NCBI RefSeq assembly: GCF_900182735.1
Contig: NZ_FXTU01000002.1
Location: forward strand, 62,001 to 126,000
From: Laceyella tengchongensis
GTDB taxonomy: Bacteria; Bacillota; Bacilli; Thermoactinomycetales; Thermoactinomycetaceae
Length of the DNA stretch: 64,000 nt
Direction of reading: 5' to 3'
A program made the position numbers and the translations under genes. Each line of letters begins with the position of its first letter. The first letter of the stretch is position 1. Positions 29,501 to 37,400 of this stretch are shown one piece after another. The notes under the pieces are model-generated. The model was not told the origin of the DNA. It ran no database searches and worked only from the letters and a program-made list of their open reading frames with translations.

Positions 29501-31322
29501 ACATATCCTGCGGCTCATTCACCGAAGCTGGCGCTTCTACTCCCTCTTGCCAAACGATCTCGTCGAAATAAACGATTTCGCCGGTGTAAGAGCCCGGCAC
29601 TTCTAGCCCTTTCCGCGTCAGCAACAGGTTCGTGCCGCTGTCTGCCAGCATGTAGGTGATGCGGTCTTGCGGATACAGCGGGTCGATTGGCATGTATGCG
29701 CCGCCCGCTTTCAATATCGCCAGCATGCCGACGATCATTTCGATGGAACGTTCCACCATCAAGCCTACGACTTGATCCCGTTTTACTCCGCGCTCGCGCA
29801 GCATGACGGCCAATTGGTTGGCGCGGTCTTCCAACTCGCGGTAAGTAAGCCGTTCTTCTTCAAACACCACTGCGATGTTGTCCGGCGTCCGTGCCACTTG
29901 TTCAGCAAAACGTTGATGAATGGTTTGCGCTGTCGGATAGTTGGCGTCTGTTTGGTTGAATGCTGTCAGCACTTGTTGCTTCTCTTCTTCGGAGATCACA
30001 CTGATCTCGGCTACCGGCACCTGTGGATTTGCCAATACTTGCTCGATCACATAGCGAAAGTTGCGGGTCAGATTTTGCACAAACACTGGATCGAACATCG
30101 CCCGGTTAAATGAAAATCTGACTTCAATCCGATCCTCATCATAAGGAATGACCAACACGTTAAACTGGTAGTTGGTTTGTTCATACGCCTCAGAACCGAC
30201 CACTTTGAAACCCATTTTGGCCATACTCTCATCCATGGCGTCAGCATCGAAGGGATAGTTTTCAAACACGAACAGATGATCAAACAAATGGTTGTTCAAC
30301 GCGCTGTTGGCTTGGATATCCGCCAAGGACAAGTAATCGTACTCTTCGGATGCGATCGTCGATTGTTTGGCCGTTTGCGCCAACTCGATGAACGAAGCAC
30401 CCTCTTTGGTGCGCACGCGAACGGGAATCGTGTTGATGAACAAGCCAACAATGTTTTCGATATTGCGAATGTTTTTGTTGCGGCCTGACACAACCGCCCC
30501 AAACACTACATCATCCGTGTGATTCATCCGTTGCAACAGGACACCCCAGATGCATTGGAACAGGTTGTTCAAGGTGAGGTGATGTTGTTGCGCCAATTTG
30601 GTCAAGCGTTTTACCACCGTTTGATCCAATGTGCAGACGATTTCTTCCGGCTGGAACTCATCTCCGCTCGTGTGATAGCCTTGGCGCGGAATCTCACTCA
30701 TCTGCGTGTATCCTTCCAGATACGTCTTCCAGTACGCCTTCGCTTCATCATGATCTTGTTTGTCCAACCAGCGGATGTACTCACTGTAAGGGGTCGTTTT
30801 TGTCAGCACTGGCTTATTGCTCGCCAGCAGTTGCCCATAAATGTCAAACAACTCATCGAGCACGATGCCCAAGCACCAACCGTCCATCAGGATGTGATGG
30901 TGGCTGAAGATAAATTCGTAGCGGTTAGCCTCCGTTTTCACTATGGCAAACCGCACCAGCATATCCCGTGACAAGTCAAACCCTTTTTCGCGATCTTTGC
31001 GCTTATATTCGCTAAGAAATGCTTCTTTCTCTTCCGTGGGCAGTTGGCTGATGTCATGGTAATCCAATGTCGCTTTGCGTCGCCGTAAAACCACTTGCCG
31101 CGGCTTGGCTAATTTCTTGTAACTGAAAATCGTCCGGAACACTTCATATTTGTCCACAATCCACTGCACGCTCTCCGCAAACTTGTCGATATCCAGGCTA
31201 CCCTCGATGGTTAGCGCCATTTGCTCGAAATAAGCGTTTCCTTCGTCGTGGATGGAATGGAACAACATGGCTTCCTGCATGGGTGAAAGGGAGTAAATAT
31301 CTGCAATTTGCTTTTTATCCAT
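17550..31322 (-). CDS. Nonribosomal peptide synthetase NRPS2: C-A(Thr)-T-C-A(Leu)-T-C-A(Phe)-T-C-A(aliphatic)-T-E
   Basis: 4590 residues, four modules. Approximate layout: C 1-450, A 455-955, T 970-1040; C 1050-1500, A 1510-2005, T 2015-2085; C 2090-2540, A 2545-3040, T 3055-3125; C 3130-3580, A 3585-4085, T 4100-4170, E 4190-4590. The first C has HHILMDGW, as in C domains accepting a D-residue donor; the other three have MHHIISDG. Specificity codes aligned by eye to GrsA: DFWNIGMVHK (Thr), DAWFLGNVVK (Leu), DAWTVAAVCK (Phe), DGFFVGGVFK (Ile/Val-like). T domains carry LGGHS, LGGHS, LGGNS and LGGDS; the last suits a following epimerase (HHLVVDAVS, EGHGREEI). The N-terminus (IADIYSLSPMQEAMLFH) is a docking acceptor. 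The C-terminus has neither a TPSDFS donor nor a thioesterase. I chose the ATG at 31322 for its GGGAGGT site; the frame is open to an ATG at 31421 that directly follows the NRPS1 stop, so a 33-residue longer form is possible. Confidence 0.93.
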   Translation of the reverse strand: MDKKQIADIYSLSPMQEAMLFHSIHDEGNAYFEQMALTIEGSLDIDKFAESVQWIVDKYEVFRTIFSYKKLAKPRQVVLRRRKATLDYHDISQLPTEEKEAFLSEYKRKDREKGFDLSRDMLVRFAIVKTEANRYEFIFSHHHILMDGWCLGIVLDELFDIYGQLLASNKPVLTKTTPYSEYIRWLDKQDHDEAKAYWKTYLEGYTQMSEIPRQGYHTSGDEFQPEEIVCTLDQTVVKRLTKLAQQHHLTLNNLFQCIWGVLLQRMNHTDDVVFGAVVSGRNKNIRNIENIVGLFINTIPVRVRTKEGASFIELAQTAKQSTIASEEYDYLSLADIQANSALNNHLFDHLFVFENYPFDADAMDESMAKMGFKVVGSEAYEQTNYQFNVLVIPYDEDRIEVRFSFNRAMFDPVFVQNLTRNFRYVIEQVLANPQVPVAEISVISEEEKQQVLTAFNQTDANYPTAQTIHQRFAEQVARTPDNIAVVFEEERLTYRELEDRANQLAVMLRERGVKRDQVVGLMVERSIEMIVGMLAILKAGGAYMPIDPLYPQDRITYMLADSGTNLLLTRKGLEVPGSYTGEIVYFDEIVWQEGVEAPASVNEPQDMCYIIYTSGSTGNPKGVMVEHRNVIRLLFNDRNLFDFSEADVWTMFHSFSFDFSVWEMYGALLYGGKLVVVPALVAKDTKAFLDLLKRERVTVLNQTPTAFYQLSNVEMMGPKSDEMSVRMVIFGGEALAPSMLKPWRERYPQTKLINMYGITETTVHVTYKEITEREIESNVSNIGVPIPTLKVYVLDEQMNPVPIGVAGEMYVSGAGVTRGYLNRPELTAERFIEDPFNPGARMYKSGDLARWLSDGTLEYLGRIDHQVKIRGHRIELGEIETKLLEHPAITECVVMARTDESGAAYLAAYVVASQAWTAAELRQHLGVTLPEYMVPSYFVELDKFPLTSNGKVNRKALPVPEKVSTANYVPPTNRIEEALVGIYQEVLGVERVGIEDHFFELGGHSIKAMMLTSRILKELDADVPLREVFARDTVKELAAYIKKAKSTSFAAIEKADEMEYYPVSSAQKRLYVVEQLEEGGIGYNIPMTLELTGKLNREKLEHAVRQLAARHESFRTSFHMRDGELMQKIHSDVTLQVDWVTAEDESEVQALIDARIRPFDLSQAPLCRIAVIQVEEERHIMLMDMHHIISDGVSTEILYRELVHLYHDKTLPVQKIQYKDYAVWQQSLLQSEEWNKQEAFWLQEFQDSVPTLELKTDFPRPAVQQLTGKLLTFAADPDLKEKLQSFVAEEKSTLYIVLLSVYNVLLAKYTGQEDIVVGAPITGRSHADLESVVGMFVNMLALRNFPKQDQSFTEFVADVKKRVLTAFEHGDYPFEELVEKLQEQRDLSRHPIFDTTFTIQSFEAAQSQDDTLRFEAYQTDWNTAKFDMSWTFDETDWSLSVEYATHLFKPETIKRMVGHYFHLLKQIIDNKTVKLSELELVTEEEKQQLLVEFNATEGADPTEQHVVALFEEQAQRNPDHPAVVHQGQSVTYRELNDRANQLARRLRQQGVGKEQIVALMFQPSVEMLVGIWGVLKAGAAYLPIDPNYPAERVRYMLDDSRTNLLLTHGSVQLQVEWDGDVWLIDDTSFRQGETTNLGTQTKADDLAYVIYTSGSTGQPKGVMVEHRALMNLCLWHVERFNLTADDRSAKYAGFGFDASVWEIFPTLVAGATLYMVEEDVRYDVVALNAFFQEQGITISFLPTQFAEQFMKLPNQTLKTLLIGGDRAQHIVPQSYEVVNNYGPTENAVVATSGRIDENADVITIGKPITNNRVYILNEHHQLQPIGVPGELCLSGQSLARGYLHRPDLTQERFVDNPFEPGQKMYKTGDLVRWLPDGTIEFLGRIDDQVKIRGFRIEIGEITSRLMAHSAVKEAVVVAHTDEQETALCAYVVTDGEWTYADMRQHLAQTLPDYMIPAHLVTLPALPMTANGKVDKKALPKPDRTAGSDREYVAPQTDLERELAMMWQEVLNVDRVSVLDHFFELGGHSLKAMALVSQIQKKCDVHLSLRDIFSHPTVKELAALIEQADTRKYAEINPVEKRDYYPVSSAQKRIYVTQQLEEGGMSYNMPMVLRVEGQLDLARLTEAGTRLIARHESLRTSFGFVNGELVQWIHPHVDFAVTQQKIADESELDTLLSSLIQPFDLAKAPLFRMALVEVEEDLQYLVIDMHHIISDGVSVNLMLKELSSFYDGADLPPLRIHYKDFAVWQNGHRETEQWQAKEAYWLKEMGGELPMLELPTDKPRPPVQQFDGDYFTMPIDTALMQKLDRFLIENNVTLHMALMATYHVLLSKYAGQEDIIVGFPVAGRDHPDLEQMVGMFVNTLAIRTQPQPEKTFSAFLADVKERMLKALENGDYPFEELVDQLDAHRDLSRHPLFDTMFAVQNMEMSDMRLSGLPLTPYEWEWNKIKFDLSWTVEKDDATQLTIGYSTHLFEHATIARMAGHFVRLLEQIVENPDCRLADLQLVTAEEQEQLLVAFNDSEVEFPADQTIHSLWAEQVARTPDKPAVVFGQEQLTYRELDIRSNQLARLLRGKGAERNQIIALMMPPSLEMIVGMLGVLKAGAAYLPVDPHYPQHRIEHMLSDSEAALLLTLGEPTVPEAYAGETIRVEEIPWTELDGDAVDNGNDSSDLAYMIYTSGSTGKPKGVMIEHRSVCNLQLVAHALDITEDSRVLQFASFSFDASVWEIFPSLLHGATVVMEEKEKLFYDFAGWLRAQEITTMTLPPTVLKSLSPENLPALRTVVTAGEACPQDLIKVWSKDFTFINAYGPTETTVCATLAKLSPQMSKPPIGKPIANQKVYIVNEYNHLQPIGVPGELCVSGAGLARGYWNRPDLTAEKFVDNPFVPGEKMYRTGDLARWLPDGNIEYLGRIDEQVKVRGFRIETGEIEAKLLEHPAVNEAVVITREMNGEMVLCGYVIAQSTVGDADLRAHLATELPDYMIPSYLTQLDQFPLTPNGKVDKKALPEPEGAQTGDTYEAPATEVEKRLSQIYEEVLNVEPVGALDHFFKLGGNSLKAMLLTARIHQELGVQISLREVFSRPVLRDLAHLIGQAEQTGFEEIRPVEERDYYPVSSAQRRLYVTQQFENVHVGYNMPLISEIKGNLSIAHLESAFAQLVQRHESLRTSFHFHDGELVQKIAPTVPCQIERLHATHLEEAKRMAESCIRPFDLSQAPLARMTLISLAEDHHILVFDMHHIISDGMSMDILMHDLMSLYQQKPLSALKVQYKDYAVWQERYMQTEQWKQDEAYWVNQFSGALPVLELPTDYPRPNVMRFDGNQVGFQLDAALTSQVKQFAFERQVTLHMVLMAAYQLLLSKYSGQDDLIVGSPVAGRPHPDLQSVVGMFVNTLAIRNRLQPEQTVESLIDAVKQQVLEAYEHAEYPLEELLERLDVQRDLSRQPLFDTLLTVQNIDMGELELPGLRIEPVDMDWKAAKFDMNWVFVEADQLELTVEYSTHLFKQETIERMVRHFTHLLAQVVNQPSARLADLELCTEEEKRQILFDFNQTQAEFPREATVHQLFEQQVAQTPERICLEWENRTMTYAEVNRRANQWARVLRANGLQPNQRVGVIADRSFNQIIALLSILKAGGAYVPIDPTYPVERIQYMLSDSDVRLLLMQPDLSVPQGYDGDVIFINQSLGLDEEDTNLTNVNTADDLAYIIYTSGSTGKPKGTLTIHRNIVRTIVNNGYIEVGEEDTLMQLSNYAFDGSTFDIYNALLNGAKLILVPKELLMSLEDLTKLIREREVTISFMTTALFNTLVEFDLSCFDKMKKIVFGGEKASLAHVKKAVAYLGDGRLINGYGPTETTVFATTHAITQEVATTNRVPIGKPLNNTTVYVLNERNQLQPIGVPGELCVAGDGVALGYLNNQKLTEERFVPNPFKEGDRMYRTGDLVRWLPDGSIDYIDRIDQQVKIRGHRIELGEIESKLLEHPGVKEAVVLALEEESGQNPSFLCAYVVCEEQEEAADLHRHLEQSLPDYMVPSHYIQLDELPLTSNGKVDKRALPRPEANADAGVEYVAPTTATEKLLAEIWQDVLKRERVGIHDNFFTLGGDSIKAIQIAARASQQQYRLQISDLLKHPTIASLAPYVSVKGENMENHVVEGPVPVTPVQQWIFGLSDVPEHWNMAVVLHRPECWDADALRKVWRKLVQHHDALRMSYSFQDGQWTQFNRGYDEQEADAYFTVEEFNLMDESEEVDVATVIEREANRMHESLSLTDGPLVRCGVFYTHDGDYLLIIIHHLVVDAVSWRILSEDLYSAYEQVLQEKEIRLPDKTTSFKTWSESLRDYANSDAFMQAEWPYWQQVVAQEVAPLPVDMESDGKYLIRDVGVAEITFSKEETKALLTEVHDAYQTEINDILLTALSLTVKEWTGEPVAVHMEGHGREEIAEHVDVTRTVGWFTSIYPVVFDLTALDVAKAIQEVKATIRSVPNRGIGYSLLRYMLEPSKREALSFVLKPEINFNYQGQFVQDVEAGETELTSVSVGQGVSPLNQWPFKLDFNGLVEEGQLLISVRYPKTVYHHSTVEGLVQRYQEHLRNIIAHCLKKRAEQKGQRV

Positions 31323-31424
31323 CGATGCCTTACCTCCCAAATCAAAGTGATCAGTACTTGGGGAGGGGAGGGTAGCGCCACTGATTGCGCCACCCCCGTT
31401 TCCTTCCCATACAAACGTCATGTC

Positions 31425-34400
31425 TTACAGATCCTCCAGAAGTTCAGCAATGCTGTCCAGTTCGTCGTAAGTTAAATCATCTGAACTGAAATCACTTGGC
31501 GTGTAATTGGGCTCTTGCTGCGACAGGCAGTGATCAACCAAGTCAATCAGGTATTGCCGGTAGCGCTCGCCAAGGGCCTCCATGGTTTCCTTCCGGTGAA
31601 GGTGAGTGTGGTAAGTGAGATGAATCTCCAATTGGCCTTTCACAATCAATTCATTCACTTCCAACAGGAAACGGTTTGGCATCGAAGCCCCTACCGCTTG
31701 TCCCGTCGGCAAGTCGCTGATCACCACTTCCCCTTCCTCTTCATCGGAATCAAATTGTCCCAAATAGTTGAACAGGATGTCGGGTGACAGGGAAAAAGCT
31801 AGGTCTTGCTTGTGCTCCGGCGCCGTCAGATGTTGTAGGATACCATAGCCGACACCTTTGTTGGGGATTTTGCGCAAGTGCTCTTTCACCTGTTTGATCG
31901 ACTCTGCCAAGTCGCCCCCGCTTACATCTACCACTACGGGATAAATCGAAGTAAACCAACCCACGGTGCGGGTCAAATCGATATCCTCGATGATCTCTTC
32001 ACGCCCATGCCCTTCCAAATAAACCGCGAAACGTTCTTCTCCTGTCCAATCTTTGAGCGCCAAGCCCAAAGCGGCCAGCAACAGGTCGTTGATCTCGGTC
32101 CGGTATGCTTGATGGGCATCTGTCAAAAGCTGTTTGGTCACCGACTCAGGCAATCGCACGACGACTGTGTCCTGATCCCCGTACACCTGGGTTGCGTCTT
32201 GCGCACCTTCCCGTGGCAACGGCGCGACTTGTTGGCTCTCCAGCTCCTGCCAATACGGAATCTCCTTCAACAGCGCTTTGCTATTGGCATACTCACGCAA
32301 CATCCGGCTCCACGCCTGGTAAGAATGGGTTTTATCCGGGAACTTGATCGGTTGATTCGTAAGCGCTTGGCGATACCCGGCCTCCAAATCCTCGACCAAG
32401 ATCCGCCAAGACACCCCATCCACAATCAAGTGGTGAATGACGATCAACAGATGGTCAGCTTCTGGTGCCTTGAACAATCCCAATCGAATCAACGGACCTG
32501 CCTCGATATTTAGGCTGGCGTGCAAGCGGTCGGCTTCTCGCTCGATGCGGGCGGCCACATCCGGCTCCCCGGCCAGGTCAAACAGTTCCAGCGTAAACGC
32601 GTCCGCTTCCGGCTCGCGTCCAGTTTGCACCCATTGTCCGTCCGTTTGGGTGAACACATGGCGCAAAGCGTCGTGGTGTTCCACGATTTTGGCGAACACG
32701 GTCCGCACCATTTCCTCATCCCAACCACCGCGACGGGTCAACAGCATCGCCTGGTTGAAATGATGCGGTGCCTCCGCATGCAAAGTGAGGAAATCTCGTT
32801 GGATCGGAGTAAGCGGTACTTCGCCCGTGACCGGCCCTTGGTCGATGACCAACTGATTCCGTTCGATGAACGGCGCCAGTGCCGAAATCGTCTCATACTG
32901 GAAGATGTCTTTGATGTTCAGGCGCAGTTGGTGTTGTGCCAGACGAGCTGCGATTTGAATCGCTTTGATGGAATCTCCGCCCAATTCAAAGAAGTTGTCA
33001 TGAATCCCGATCCGCCCGATCTGCAAAACTTGCTGCCACACCTCGGCCAGCAGGGCTTCCACTTCATTGGTGGGCGCCGCATATTCCGCTCCGCTCACGA
33101 CGTATTCGGTCGGTTCGGGTAGCGCTTTGCGATCCAGCTTACCATTGGCGTTGAGCGGCAGTTCGGGCAGTTCCACAAAGTAGGCCGGAATCATATAGTC
33201 AGGCAACCCTTGGCCCATATGCTTGCGCAATTCGGCCACATCCCAGTCCGCCTCGCTAACCAGGTAGGCGCACAGGTAAGCTTGTCCTTGCGCATCGTGG
33301 CGGGCGATCACCGCACCATCTTTCACAGCGGGGTGCTTCATCAATTGACCGGTCACTTCATCCAACTCAATGCGGTAACCCCGGATCTTCACTTGATGGT
33401 CCATGCGGCCCAAATACTCGATGTTCCCATCGGACATCCACCGCGCCAAATCTCCCGTCTTGTACATCAACTCTCCGGGGAGATAGGGGTTGGGAACAAA
33501 TTTCTCCCGGGTCAGGTCTTCCCGGTTGAGGTATCCGCGGGCCAGACAGGTTCCGGACAGACAGAGCTCACCTGGCACACCGATTGGTTGCAGTCGGTTG
33601 CGCTCATCCAGCACCAGCAATTGGACATTGGCGATGGGTTTACCAATCGGTATCACATCTGGATCATGGTCTGTCGGGCAATCATAGTACGAGACGTCTA
33701 CCGTCGCTTCGGTCGGCCCGTACAGATTGTACAACCGGGTTCCATTCACACGATACATCGTGTCCCGGAAACGGGCAGCATGGTTGGGCAACAGCGCTTC
33801 CCCACTGGTAAACACCCGCCGCAAGCTGGACAAGCGAGGCAAGTTGGATTCATGAAGGTGTTCCAAGAACAGATGGAACATGGACGGCACAAAGTGCATG
33901 GTGGTGATGCCGTAACGCTCTATCGTGTTGATCATAAGCTCCGGCGCTTTCTCACCGCCCGGCTCCAACAGGTGCACGCGAGCACCGACGAAGAACCACA
34001 AGAACAACTCCCACACCGACACGTCAAACACGATCGGCGTTTTTTGCAAGATGACATCTTCCGGGCCAAACTCATATTGGCGCGCCATCCATTCAATCCG
34101 GTTATACGCCGTGTAATGCTCGATCATGACCCCTTTGGGCTTCCCAGTAGACCCCGAGGTGTAAATCACATATGCCAAATCTCTCACTGTAGCCGTGGCT
34201 GGCAAATTGTCGGCTTCCCCTTGCTCCAACGCGATTTCGTCCAGATAGAGTACTTCTGCGTCGAAAGAACCAGCCAAGCCGCGGAACTTGCTCAGTGACA
34301 AAATCAAGCGCGCTTCACTGTTGTCGAGCATGTAGGCGATCCGTTCTTCTGGGAATTCAGGCGAAATCGGCATATACGCCGCACCGGCTTTGAGAATCCC

Positions 34401-37400
34401 CAAGATGCCGATCATCATTTCCAGTGAACGCTCTGCCAGCAATCCGACGATTTGGTTGGGACCGACGCCTTTGGCGCGCAGCATCCGAGCCAAGTGGTTT
34501 GCACGGGCGTTCACTTCGGCGTACGTCCATTTCCCGTCGCCAAACTCAATCGCAATCCGGTCGGGTGTCCGTGCCACTTGTTCCTCAAACAAGGTTGGCA
34601 ACGGTTTGGCCGGCGGATATTCCACCCGCGTGTTATTAAACGCGTGCAAGATCTGTTGCGTTTCCGCCTCGGTGATCAACGCCATGTCATCCAGCGTGCT
34701 ATCCGGACGGCTAACCACTTGTTGCAAAAGGTGGATGAAATGAGAAACCATCCGTTCCGCCGTTTCCTTTTTAAACAGGCTGGTGGCGTAAGACAGGGCG
34801 AATCGCAAGCGGTCATCGTCCTCATAAACCGTCCAAGTCAAGTCGAATTGCGCGGCTACTTTCTCCTGCAAAGCATAATGACTCAGTTTCAGTCCGGGGA
34901 CTTCCGCCGACAGGGCGTCATCTCCCTCATAGTTGAACATGGTGTCAAACAGCGGGTTGCGGCTCATGTCCCGACGCAGCTGCAACTTGTCGATCAGATC
35001 TTCCAGCGGATAATCTGCATGGTCAAAGCATTGGAGCGTCCGCTCTTTCACCGCTTGCAAGAATTGGGTGAAGCTTTGTTGCGGCTGTGGATGGTTACGC
35101 AAGACCAATGTATTGACAAACAGCCCGAAGATGGATTGCACATCCGGATGGTTCCGGCCGGCAATGGCGCTACCGACGACAATGTCATCCTGTCCGCTGT
35201 ACTTGGACAACAACACGTTGTATGCCGCCAACAACGTCATATACATGGTTGCGCCGTTTTCCATGGCTACGCGTTTCAGCCCCGCGGTCAATTCTTCATC
35301 CAACTCAAAGCGGATCAGATCCCCGTCAAATTGCTTCACCGGCGGCCGAACAAAGTCCGTCGGCAAGGACAGGGTTGGCAATTCCCCTTTAAACGCGTCC
35401 AACCAAAACGCTTCTTGCTTTTGGTATGTTTCCGACGCGGCAAAAGATTTTTGCCATACAGCGTAATCCTTGTACTGAAATTTGAGCTCAGGCAGCGATT
35501 TGCCTTGAAGCAATTGCGCCAACTCATCAAACAGGATGCCTACAGACAAACCATCGGTGATGATATGGTGCATATCGACGATAAACAGGTGCTTGGTTTC
35601 AGTGAGGCGAGCCAGTGCCACTCTGGCCAGAGGCGCCTGATGCAACTCAAACGGCTGCACAAACTCGCCGATGAAGGCATCTACCTTCGCTTCCTCCACT
35701 TCCATCAGTTCGATATCGCAAGTGACGGATGGGTGGATTTGTTGCACCAATTCCCCATCGGACAAGTGGAAAGAGGTGCGCAATGGCTCATGCCGCTCCA
35801 CAAGTTGATTCCACGCCGCACGCAAGCGCTCGGGGTCCAGCTCTCCTTCGATCATGAGGGTGGCGGTCAAGTTGTAACCCGTGCCAGCATTGCCCAAACT
35901 GTCAATGGCAAACATTCTTCTTTGGCTTGAGGTAACCGGATAAGCTTCCCGCTCTCCTGCCGGCACAATCGCCTCATAAGTGCCCTTGTCCGCATCACGC
36001 AAGTATTGAGCCAACTCTTTCAGCGTGGTGCTGGTGAAGATTACATTGAGCGGAATCTCAATGTTCAACACCTTGTGCACTTGCGACACCAAACTCATCG
36101 CCAGCAGCGAGTGTCCTCCCAGCTCGAAGAAGTTGTCATTCATTCCGACGCGTTCCAGCCCCATCAGTTGTTGGCAGATTTCCGCCAATTTGTGTTCCAA
36201 TTCATCAGCAGGTGGGACATACTCGCGCTGGGTTTGGGATTGCGAATCGGGTTTCGGCAAAGCTTTTCGGTCCACTTTGCCATTGGCGTTGAGCGGCAGA
36301 GCGTCCATCTCTACAAACTGGGTCGGAACCATATAATTGGGTAACTGTGCCGCCAATTGTTCCCGAACCTGCGCCACTGTCATCCCTTCCGCCAAGACCG
36401 TATACGCGCACAGGTACGCATATCCCTGATGGTCAAGATAAGGCACGACCGTTGCTTCCCGCACACCGTCCAATTGCAGGAGGCGCTCAACCACTTCTCC
36501 CAATTCCACGCGATGTCCACGAATCTTCACTTGATCGTCGATCCGGCCAAGGTACTCGATTTCTCCATTGGGCAACCAACGAGCCAAATCGCCGGTCTTA
36601 TACATTTTCTCCTCAGGGTTAAACGGATTGGGCACAAACTTCTCAGTCGTCAGATCTTCTCGACCCCAGTAACCTCGTGCCAAACCAACCCCACCGACGC
36701 ACAACTCTCCTGGTACGCCAATCGGTTGCAGTTGGTTGTGCCGGTTTAGGATGTATACCTTTTTGTTGGGGAATGGCGTGCCAATCGTCGGTTTGTCGTC
36801 TTCCGCGCGACAATATCCCAACGTAGCGTCCACCGTCACTTCCGTCGGTCCGTAGGCATTGATGAAGGTTCGACCTTGGCCCCAGCGTTTCACCAGATCG
36901 CTGGTAACAGCTTCCCCACCTGTCAAAATCGTCCGCAAATCCGGCAATTCCGCATATGGGAACGTTTGTAACGCCGATGGCGACAGTCCCAAGAAGTTGA
37001 TTTTCTCCTCTTTCAGCCACTGTACAAACCGGTCGGGTACCAGCTGCTCTTTACGAACCAGATAAAGTGTCGCTCCGGTCAGCAAGGCTGGGAAAATCTC
37101 AGATACGGAAGCGTCAAAGCTGATAGAAGCGAATTGCAACACCCGACTTCCCTCAGTGATTTGATACAGGTCAGCCATCGCACTGAGATTGCACACCCCG
37201 AGATGCTCAATCATGACGCCTTTGGGTTTGCCAGTGGAACCGGAGGTGTAGATCATATAAGCCAAATCCGTCGGCTGGTTGATCTGCTCCAACTCCGAAG
37301 CATCCCTCTCGTACCAGCTGGGCTCATCCAATCGGATCACTTCGCCCGCAAATTCAGCCGGAACCTGAATGTGGCTGTGGGTTAACAACAACCGGGCTTG

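Noticed and set aside
31323..31421. 33-residue N-terminal extension of NRPS2
   Set aside because: Gly/Ser/Pro-rich text unlike a docking acceptor; the good ribosome binding site and the family start both point to 31322. Kept as an alternative in the gene entry.
34452..35930. Long plus-strand open frame (about 490 codons) opposite NRPS1
   Set aside because: It is the antisense shadow of GC-biased NRPS codons. The sequence is full of His, Gln and Arg with no domain, and the same kind of frame recurs opposite every module (for example 24858-25877).
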